Position numbers and translations under genes: made by a program. The notes below the pieces were generated by a model. That model was given only the letters and a program-made list of their open reading frames with translations, did not search any database and was not told the origin of the DNA. A stretch of 13,190 bases of DNA. Source: Bacteroidaceae bacterium (GTDB lineage Bacteria > Bacteroidota > Bacteroidia > Bacteroidales > Bacteroidaceae). Each line of letters begins with the position of its first letter. The first letter of the stretch is position 1. This document shows, in pieces, positions 8,253 through 13,190 of the stretch. The stretch spans positions 1 through 13,190 of the forward strand of contig CAAFRW010000042.1 of assembly GCA_900765575.1 (NCBI GenBank). The letters run 5' to 3'.

Positions 8253-8414
8253 AATCAGAACGTTTGCGGAGTCAGATTGGACAGGCCTACGAAGTATGAT
8301 TGGATAGGCTTGCGGAAGGGGTATTCCGTAGGCCTACGCAACAACATTGGACAGGCTTGCGGAGTGAGATTGGACAGACTTACGGAGTAAGGTTGGACAA
8401 GCCTACGGAGTTAA
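8253..8414. repeat. Tandem array, 23-bp period, about seven units
   Basis: Units at 8276-8298, 8299-8321, 8346-8368, 8369-8391 and 8392-8414 are clear copies, each starting ATTGGACAGGC (or near variant) and continuing CTACGGAGT (or CTTGCGGAGT). A degraded unit at 8253-8275 and a divergent one at 8323-8345 (one extra base at 8322) keep the register. The divergent unit holds the perfect palindrome CGTAGGCCTACG. The period is not a multiple of three and stop codons occur, so the array is non-coding. Its role is unknown. Confidence 0.85.
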
Positions 8415-8494
8415 CTGCAAACAACTTTGAAGTTAAGTGAAAGATACGACGAAGTTAACTTCGATATACAATGAAGTTAACTTCGAAAAATCAG
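8408..8494. repeat. Second tandem array, 22-bp period, built on palindrome GAAGTTAACTTC
   Basis: GAAGTTAA recurs at 8429, 8451 and 8473, exactly 22 bp apart, with a related GGAGTTAAC at 8408 where the 23-bp array ends. The copies at 8451-8462 and 8473-8484 are perfect 12-bp palindromes (GAAGTTAACTTC). A roughly two-turn spacing of identical dyad sites would suit a DNA-binding protein, but this is inference. Confidence 0.8.
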
Positions 8495-8635
8495 TAACGT
8501 TATCAGCCGATAAACCGCCTTGGAAGGTAATGCCTTTTTAATATAGGAGGCAAATCAGGAGAAAAAGAAAGAAGATTTTGAGTTTCAATTCCTAACGGAC
8601 GAAATAAGTGATAAACTCTGAGCGAAACGAATAAA

Positions 8636-9037
8636 ATGAAAGAAAACTATAAGATGAAATTACAAACCACCTCTATTGTATTACAAGGACTACGGTTCTA
8701 TGCCCGCCACGGGGTAGACCCACAGGAAACCGCCGTAGGAGCGCAGTTCACCATCGACTTGAAAATAGAAACGGACTTCAGCCGTGCATTGGAAACGGAT
8801 GAGCTGGAAGGGACCGTAAGTTACGCTTCCGTATACGATGTTGTAAAAGAAGAGATGCAAACCCCGTCCGCCCTGCTTGAACATGTGGGAGGACGCATTG
8901 TGAAACGAATATTCCGGGACTTCCCCACAGCACAAAGCATACGGTTGAAGCTGCTCAAGCAAAACCCGCCGATGGGAGCCGATTGCGACGGAGCAGGCAT
9001 TGAAATAACCTGCGAACGGGAAGCAAAAGAATTATAG
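8636..9037 (+). CDS. folB: Dihydroneopterin aldolase
   Basis: FolB converts 7,8-dihydroneopterin to 6-hydroxymethyl-7,8-dihydropterin and glycolaldehyde in tetrahydrofolate synthesis, normally as a cytoplasmic octamer. The 133-residue product is of family length or slightly longer. Sequence support: LQGLRFYARHGVDPQE at the N terminus with the pterin-site Glu (E31), VSYASVYDVV with the conserved Tyr (Y63), and LKLLKQNPPMG with the catalytic Lys (K108). These three correspond to Glu/Tyr/Lys of characterised aldolases. The start is uncertain: ATG at 8636, or ATG at 8654 (Met7), which would give 127 residues beginning MKLQTTSIVLQG. Neither has a strong Shine-Dalgarno sequence, and the family fold begins after Met7. 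It stands alone, with repeats upstream and a structured gap downstream, and no neighbouring folate gene. Confidence 0.93.
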   Translation: MKENYKMKLQTTSIVLQGLRFYARHGVDPQETAVGAQFTIDLKIETDFSRALETDELEGTVSYASVYDVVKEEMQTPSALLEHVGGRIVKRIFRDFPTAQSIRLKLLKQNPPMGADCDGAGIEITCEREAKEL

Positions 9038-9063
9038 GCCGAAAGAAAAAGAGAGGATAGTCC

Positions 9064-9179
9064 AGACTGACAGAACATCCACCTGTACAGGTTACATTCG
9101 TAAGAGAAACTCGAATGTTATAAAAGCGGATGGAGGAATTACAAAGAAACAGACTAATATTCGTAAAAGAACACAGTCT
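9064..9179. other. Inverted-repeat-rich intergenic segment, possible structured RNA
   Basis: Nested complementary pairs occur within 116 bp: AGACTG (9064-9069) with CAGTCT (9174-9179); CATCC (9076-9080) with GGATG (9128-9132); inside the latter the palindrome ACCTGTACAGGT (9081-9092) and a hairpin CATTCG (9095-9100)/CGAATG (9112-9117) with an 11-nt loop. Together they could form a multibranch fold. I do not recognise an RNA family, no promoter is evident, and the helices are short, so chance is a real alternative. Confidence 0.3.
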
Positions 9180-9261
9180 TTTAAACTAAACGATAAAAGA
9201 ATCATTCATTACCAAAACAACATAAAAACCTTTTCACAAAAACCATTAAATAGAAACAACT

Positions 9262-10422
9262 ATGACGATGAAAACACTCCTTCCTTTATTCATTGCACTT
9301 CTGTACATTCCGGGCTTACAGGCCCAGCAGAAAGAGAGCCAAGGTTACGAAACCGTAAAAGATATGCCTCTTTTCTACGAACAACTGAAAGCCCGCCTCA
9401 CCTATCCGCTTGCCTGGCAAAACAACCGGGACAAAGCTTTCGACAGTTGGCGGAAAGAAGCGAAAGAGGCGCTGTATCAATGCCTTTCTCCTGTCACTCC
9501 GGAAGCCGACTTTCAAATGGAAGTCACCGATACGGAACAGCGGGACGGCTACAAGGTGCAGAAGATTTGTTTCAATCTTTCCGGATTCTCCCGTGTCCCG
9601 GCTTATCTGCTTATTCCCGACGGAAAAGGACCGTTTCCGGCTATCGTTATGTATCACGACCACGGAGCGCACTTCTCCATCGGTAAAGAGAAAATGGTAC
9701 GCCCGTTCCATGTACCGGACACCCTGCTGGCCGATGCCGAAGAGTGGTCGGTAAAATGCTACGACGGACAATATACGGGCGATTATTATGCCCGCAACGG
9801 CTATGTAGTATTATCTGTAGACGCGCTTTTCTGGGGCGACCGGGGTCGTAAAGAAGGCGTACGCTATGATTCGCAACAAGCGCTCTCCGCCAACCTGCTC
9901 CAAATGGGCATGTCGTGGGGCGCACTGATTGCCTGGGATGATATCCGCAGTGTCGATTTCATTGCCACCCAACCCTATGTAGATGCCGAAAAGATTGGCG
10001 TACTGGGGTTCTCAATGGGTGCACACCGCGCCTGGATGACAGCCGCCGCCAGCGAGAAAGTCAAAGCGGCCGCCGCTATCTGCTGGATGAATACCACCGA
10101 TTCGCTGATGTCCCTCACCAACAATCAAAACAAGGGAGGCTCGGCCTATTCCATGATTATCCCCAATCTGCGCAATTACATGGACTATCCGCATGTAGCT
10201 TCCATCGCCTGTCCCAAACCGATGTTCTTCATCAACGGCACCCGCGACAAACTGTTCCCTGTAGAAGGAGTAAAAGAGGCGTATCGGCAGATGCATGAAG
10301 TATGGGATAGCCAACAAGCCGCCGATAAACTCCTCACTAAGCTCTACGACTCTCCCCATTTCTTCAGCAAAGAGATGCAGGAGGAAACCTTGCGGTTCTT
10401 CAATAAATGGTTCAATAAATAA
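9262..10422 (+). CDS. Secreted alpha/beta hydrolase (Abhydrolase_7 / dienelactone-hydrolase-like esterase)
   Basis: This 386-residue protein has a clear Sec signal peptide: MTMKTLLP, a hydrophobic stretch, then GLQA|QQ with likely cleavage after A21, so it is exported to the periplasm. No lipobox cysteine is seen. The catalytic triad is evident: nucleophile S251 in GFSMGAH (GxSxG), D329 in NGTRDKLFP and H366 in YDSPHFF. MYHDHGAH near residue 133 fits the oxyanion-side loop of dienelactone-hydrolase/acetyl-xylan-esterase-like enzymes. Bacteroides relatives are usually annotated as abhydrolase or acetyl xylan esterase-like proteins that may remove esters from glycans. The real substrate cannot be read from sequence, and no other polysaccharide-utilisation gene (SusC/SusD pair) is in the window. 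The start may be the ATG at 9262 or the one two codons later (9268). No TAnnTTTG promoter is visible upstream. Confidence 0.88.
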   Translation: MTMKTLLPLFIALLYIPGLQAQQKESQGYETVKDMPLFYEQLKARLTYPLAWQNNRDKAFDSWRKEAKEALYQCLSPVTPEADFQMEVTDTEQRDGYKVQKICFNLSGFSRVPAYLLIPDGKGPFPAIVMYHDHGAHFSIGKEKMVRPFHVPDTLLADAEEWSVKCYDGQYTGDYYARNGYVVLSVDALFWGDRGRKEGVRYDSQQALSANLLQMGMSWGALIAWDDIRSVDFIATQPYVDAEKIGVLGFSMGAHRAWMTAAASEKVKAAAAICWMNTTDSLMSLTNNQNKGGSAYSMIIPNLRNYMDYPHVASIACPKPMFFINGTRDKLFPVEGVKEAYRQMHEVWDSQQAADKLLTKLYDSPHFFSKEMQEETLRFFNKWFNK

Positions 10423-10433
10423 GCTTTCCGCAT

Positions 10434-10469
10434 AAAAAAACTTCTATAAGGAACGGATAGACCCTTTTT
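10434..10469 (+). terminator. Possible weak terminator after the hydrolase gene
   Basis: A run of seven A (10434-10440), a 5-bp stem TCTAT (10443-10447)/ATAGA (10457-10461) with a 9-nt loop, then five T (10465-10469). The A and T runs can extend the stem past a small internal loop. GC content is low, so efficiency is doubtful. Confidence 0.3.
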
Positions 10470-10505
10470 CTTTATAAAAAAGAAAGAAAATTAGTCCAGA
10501 ACTAT

Positions 10506-10513
10506 TATATTTG
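10506..10513 (+). promoter_or_regulatory. Candidate -7 promoter element of the HTH/kinase unit
   Basis: TATATTTG followed by C fits TAnnTTTG fully. No good TTTG is found 19-21 bp upstream (that stretch is A/G-rich), so the -33 element is weak and an activator may be needed. Transcription would start near 10519, just ahead of the leader hairpin, giving a leader of about 85 nt. Confidence 0.55.
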
Positions 10514-10520
10514 CAGTAAA

Positions 10521-10574
10521 CATGGAACAAAAGCTTGAATCTTTCAGCTAATCACCGTTCAAGCCGGTTCCATG
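10521..10574 (+). promoter_or_regulatory. Two-helix inverted repeat in the leader of the HTH/kinase unit
   Basis: CATGGAAC (10521-10528) pairs perfectly with GTTCCATG (10567-10574), and inside it GCTTGAA (10533-10539) pairs with TTCAAGC (10558-10564). That makes 15 bp in two helices separated by AAAA/CG, with an 18-nt loop. A smaller hairpin TCTAT/ATAGA (10575-10594) follows before the ATG at 10604. It may act as an RNA leader structure or as a DNA operator, for example for the HTH protein itself; the sequence does not decide between these. Confidence 0.55.
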
Positions 10575-10603
10575 TCTATTGCATAATACATAGAATTAAG
10601 GAC

Positions 10604-11182
10604 ATGGGAATACATAAACCGGAAATTGTAGAATTACTTTTACAGGTGGAACAAAAATATCAAAAGGGATTACGTACTACGACCGACTTTGAAGAATTCT
10701 CGTTCTATCTGAGCAACCAAATAGGCGAATCCATTTCACCTTCTACTTTAAAGCGGCTCTGGGGATATGTAAACGATAACCATGAACCAAGAATCCGGAC
10801 ACTCGACCTATTGGCACGCTATCTGGGCTATACCAACTTTAAGGATTTCACGATTGACCTGAAGATAAAGAACAACCAGAATTCCTCCTTCTTCTCGGTA
10901 AAGCAATTGCAAACAGAATGGCTGAGTCCGGGAGACGAAGTGGAAATCGGATGGTCGCCCAACCGTTACGTAAAACTGCTTTATATGGGAAACAATCTGT
11001 TTAAAGTGATAGAAGCCCTCCAAACCAAACTGCTGATAGGCGACCTCTTTGAAACAACGGTATTCCTTCAGGGACATCCGCTATTGGTTTCATACATCCT
11101 GCGCCAGAATCAGAAAACAGCCCCTTTTATAGCAGGCCGCAACGGAGGACTGACCCTCATAAATACCATTAAACATGCCTAA
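10604..11182 (+). CDS. Helix-turn-helix-like protein, co-transcribed with a Ser/Thr kinase
   Basis: This 192-residue protein has no signal peptide or membrane segment. Residues about 43-76 (SISPSTLKRLWGYV ... PRIRTLDLLARYLGY, then NFKDF) have the layout of an HTH domain frequent in Bacteroidota proteins: a recognition-helix-like STLKRLWGY and a closing helix that ends in a GY..F motif. Residues about 106-192 start WLSPGDEVEIGW and are rich in beta-type segments, so they probably form a small separate domain. The frame stays open upstream to a TTG at 10535, but the ATG at 10604 is chosen because MGIHKPEIVELL begins the predicted first helix and the region before it is a structured leader. AAGGA lies only one base before the ATG, too close for a normal Shine-Dalgarno. 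The end overlaps the kinase start by 8 bp, which suggests coupled translation and a shared task. DNA binding is inferred; the ligand or target is unknown. Confidence 0.75.
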   Translation: MGIHKPEIVELLLQVEQKYQKGLRTTTDFEEFSFYLSNQIGESISPSTLKRLWGYVNDNHEPRIRTLDLLARYLGYTNFKDFTIDLKIKNNQNSSFFSVKQLQTEWLSPGDEVEIGWSPNRYVKLLYMGNNLFKVIEALQTKLLIGDLFETTVFLQGHPLLVSYILRQNQKTAPFIAGRNGGLTLINTIKHA

Positions 11183-12161
11183 CGACCCACTTTCATCCGG
11201 ATTCATCGGAACAGACATTCCCTCCGGAAGCGAAGAACTGTTTACCGATATCAAAGAGCTTTCCGGCCACACATCCGGCTATAGCAGGCTCTATCAATGC
11301 CGCCGATACGGAAAGGCCTGTATCCTAAAGGCTTTGGCTCCGGCATATCGGGACAAAGAACCTTATGAAACATTGCTGCGAAAGGAGTTCGAAATAGGAT
11401 ATGAACTCGACCACCCTCACATTTGCCATACATTGGGTTGGATGTCCACACCGGAAACAGGCAACTGTATCTTGCTCGAATACATCGACGGCATCACCCT
11501 CAGCGCTTTCATGCAACAAGGGCGCCTCACCCGTCCGCTCGCGCGCCGACTCATTACGGAACTATGCGGCGCATTGCATTATATGCACAGCAAGCAGGTG
11601 GTACATAGGGATTTGAAACCGGAAAACATTCTGATTACCCATAACGGAAGCAATGCCAAACTCATTGATTTCGGACTGGCCGACCGGGACGACTTCGAAG
11701 TAGGAAAGATTCCGGGAGGCACACTTTCTTATCTGGCGCCCGAGCAAATACAGAAAGAGGCCAGCTGGGACTGCCGGACCGACATTTATTCGTTAGGGGT
11801 ATTGATACGCGATATGGGAGCATTGCTGTCCGACAGACCTTTACGGCATATTGCGGAGAAATGTATGCAGGCCAATCCTGCCAGGCGTTATGCTTCGGTA
11901 GATGAACTGGTTCAGGCTCTCAACCGAAAGTCCCAAACCTGGCCCTACTATGCAGGTGGCGTATTGCTCCTCCTGCTTATAGCTATCCCTGTGCTTTGGC
12001 CTTCCCGACAAGAGAATCAAGTTCTCCCCGATACGCATACGGAAAGCGCTTCCTTTTACGGAAACACCGTCCGGAGCTTGGCTAATCAGGAAAGCTTTTT
12101 CATCCGGCAATGCGATTCAATTGCCCGTCTCCACAATCCGGTTGAAGCCACTCCACGTTGA
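11175..12161 (+). CDS. Membrane-anchored Hanks-type Ser/Thr protein kinase
   Basis: This 328-residue protein has a complete kinase domain (about 25-245): ATP lysine K52 in CILKAL, helix-C glutamate E71, catalytic loop HRDLKPEN (144-151, D146 and N151), DFG (165-167), APE (188-190), DIYSLG and the closing NPARRY. The glycine loop is degenerate: HTSGYSRLY stands where GxGxYSxVY is expected. A single membrane segment follows (about 257-277, hydrophobic and Leu-rich, after WPYYAGG), then a tail of about 50 residues, predicted periplasmic, with one Cys. There are no PASTA, TPR or other sensor repeats, so the tail is short for a receptor kinase. ATG at 11175 lies inside the end of the HTH gene, pointing to one operon; the HTH protein is an obvious candidate substrate or partner (inference). 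The last 45 bp are antisense to the 3' end of the convergent repeat-protein gene. Confidence 0.92.
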   Translation: MPNDPLSSGFIGTDIPSGSEELFTDIKELSGHTSGYSRLYQCRRYGKACILKALAPAYRDKEPYETLLRKEFEIGYELDHPHICHTLGWMSTPETGNCILLEYIDGITLSAFMQQGRLTRPLARRLITELCGALHYMHSKQVVHRDLKPENILITHNGSNAKLIDFGLADRDDFEVGKIPGGTLSYLAPEQIQKEASWDCRTDIYSLGVLIRDMGALLSDRPLRHIAEKCMQANPARRYASVDELVQALNRKSQTWPYYAGGVLLLLLIAIPVLWPSRQENQVLPDTHTESASFYGNTVRSLANQESFFIRQCDSIARLHNPVEATPR

Positions 12162-13190
12162 ATTACGATAAGCACTTTTGCAACCTTGGGGGACAAAAAG
12201 CGTACAACGTGTATAGGTGTCCGCATCGAAAGCCGACTGTTCACAAGTGCCTGGAGTGATAGCCGGCAGTTCTATACTCGATAAAGCGCTGCATCCGCTA
12301 AAAGCATAACTCTCCACCCGACGGATATCATCCCCTAATGTAACGGAAGCCAAGAGGTTACATTGCTGAAAAAGTCCGATTGACAAGCGCGTTACGCCAT
12401 TGCCAACCTTGGCTGCGTTCAATGCCGAATGGGCAAAAGCAAACTCTCCTATTGTTTTTATCCGGTCGGGAATGGTAACAGTCTGTAACAAGGATTCCCG
12501 AAAAGCATTCTTCCCTATTTGCGTCACCTCCTCTGGAAAGGCAAACAATTCGCCGGCTTTCCCCATCGGATAGAGTATCAATTGAGTCCGGTCCGAAGAA
12601 TAAAGCACTCCGTCCACCACGGAGAAAGTCCCATTCATAGGCGATACCGAATAAGCGGTGAGCTTCGTACAGCCGGACGAATATTCCATGGTAGTGAGCT
12701 TCTCCGGAATCGTCAGGCTTTCCAGCGACGTACATCCCCGAAAAGCATCCTCTTCCACAGTCAACACGCTTTGCGGCAAAGTAATCTGTTTCAGGCGGAC
12801 ACAACCGCCAAACATCTCACTACCCAATGTATTATCCGACGTATACCGGGAAGCATAGTATGCTTTTCCGCCTTTTACAATATGGCAATCGGCCAAATTA
12901 ACCGTTTCCAGTATTCCTTCCGTATCTTTTCCGCTCACTTCCTTGCCCAACATCTCACGCAGGAAACAAATGTCCGTTCCATTCAAATCGCCGGCTATGG
13001 TAATACTTTTCAGCCGATACTTCCATTCCGTTCCTACAATTTCGGCTAAGGTGCCGGCTTCGGCCACCTGAATAGCGCTATTGGTCTGAAAGGTTAACGA
13101 TTCACTCTGCATCTCACCCAAACTGTTTGCCGCACATGCTTTGACCGAATAATCGGTTCCCATATCCAATCCGCCCAGCTGAGCCATAAA
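12117..13190 (-). CDS. BspA-type leucine-rich-repeat protein, N-terminal part outside the window
   Basis: The minus-strand frame is open across the right edge, so the N terminus (and any signal peptide or lipobox) is not seen; 357 codons before the stop at 12117-12119 are visible. The first part, GLDMGTDYSVKACAANSLGE followed by SLTFQT, looks like the end of a fibronectin type III domain. Then come BspA/LRR_5 repeats of the pattern (F/A)xxCxxLxxxxLPxxxxxIxxxAF, for example EMFGGCVRLKQITLPQ, DAFRGCTSLESLTIPE, NAFRESLLQTVTIPD and YAFSGCSALSSIELP. The typical family ending TLFVPQGCKSAY ... W ... FNRIVE is present. Such proteins are commonly surface-exposed or secreted in Bacteroidales and are linked to adhesion or protein binding; the partner here is unknown. 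The visible protein ends directly after the last repeat with no C-terminal sorting domain. Confidence 0.9.
   Translation of the reverse strand, partial: FMAQLGGLDMGTDYSVKACAANSLGEMQSESLTFQTNSAIQVAEAGTLAEIVGTEWKYRLKSITIAGDLNGTDICFLREMLGKEVSGKDTEGILETVNLADCHIVKGGKAYYASRYTSDNTLGSEMFGGCVRLKQITLPQSVLTVEEDAFRGCTSLESLTIPEKLTTMEYSSGCTKLTAYSVSPMNGTFSVVDGVLYSSDRTQLILYPMGKAGELFAFPEEVTQIGKNAFRESLLQTVTIPDRIKTIGEFAFAHSALNAAKVGNGVTRLSIGLFQQCNLLASVTLGDDIRRVESYAFSGCSALSSIELPAITPGTCEQSAFDADTYTRCTLFVPQGCKSAYRNSTWSGFNRIVETGN

Larger units (their letters stand above)
8193..8635. other. Gene-free region between malQ and folB, dominated by tandem repeats
   Basis: No protein-like ORF is present in this 443-bp stretch. 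About 240 bp of it (8253-8494) is made of two neighbouring tandem arrays listed separately. The last 140 bp before folB is purine- and A-rich with no full match to the TAnnTTTG promoter element; AAGATTTTG near 8572 is a poor partial match. No T-tailed hairpin for malQ was found. Confidence 0.6.

Noticed and set aside
9050..9180. Resemblance of GAGAGGATAGTCC and GTAAGAGAAACTC to conserved parts of RNase P RNA
   Set aside because: The segment is far too short, other conserved RNase P regions are absent and the pairing partners do not match; similarity is limited to short words.
9316..9771. Minus-strand 151-codon frame inside the hydrolase gene
   Set aside because: The opposite strand encodes a complete signal peptide and alpha/beta-hydrolase domain with intact triad, so this frame is a by-product of codon use.
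10535..10603. 23-residue N-terminal extension of the HTH protein from a TTG at 10535
   Set aside because: A rare start codon, located within the inverted-repeat leader; the ATG at 10604 begins the predicted first helix.
12519..13049. Plus-strand 176-codon frame antisense to the leucine-rich-repeat gene
   Set aside because: It is the complement of a clearly conserved repeat protein and shows no protein-family features; treated as a shadow frame.

Overview
The window looks like a chromosomal segment from a gut-type Bacteroidales (Bacteroides/Phocaeicola-like). Four things point there: promoter motifs of the Bacteroidetes sigma type (TTTG, about 19-21 bp, TAnnTTTG), a 4-alpha-glucanotransferase of the plant DPE2 architecture, an adenosylcobalamin-dependent ribonucleotide reductase of Bacteroides type, and a BspA-type leucine-rich-repeat protein. 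Weak Shine-Dalgarno sequences and AT-rich leaders fit the same group. The genus is inferred from these features, not proven.

Left part (1-5500): the 3' three quarters of dnaA (replication initiator, start outside the window) ends in a strong intrinsic terminator. It is followed by a convergent FMN nitroreductase on the minus strand. A 577-bp gap holds two divergent promoters: a probable one for the nitroreductase, and a textbook TTTG-N19-TAGTTTTG promoter for nrdJ. nrdJ starts with GTG and ends in a second strong intrinsic terminator.

Middle part (5490-10420): malQ (two CBM20 starch-binding domains plus GH77 catalytic domain), then a 443-bp gene-free stretch with two abutting tandem-repeat arrays (23-bp and 22-bp period, the latter built on a perfect 12-bp palindrome), folB (dihydroneopterin aldolase, folate synthesis), a small region of inverted repeats, and a secreted alpha/beta hydrolase with a signal peptide.

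Right part (10430-13190): a promoter and a strongly self-complementary leader precede a two-gene unit, a helix-turn-helix-like protein whose end overlaps the start of a membrane-anchored Hanks-type Ser/Thr kinase. This unit is the best candidate for a little-described signalling module. The kinase gene runs 45 bp into the 3' end of a convergent minus-strand gene for a BspA-type leucine-rich-repeat protein, which continues beyond the right edge.

The genes are mostly independent housekeeping or accessory units (replication, dNTP supply, maltodextrin metabolism, folate, polysaccharide-type hydrolase). Only the HTH/kinase pair is clearly an operon. I see no tRNA, rRNA, CRISPR array, insertion sequence or phage gene.
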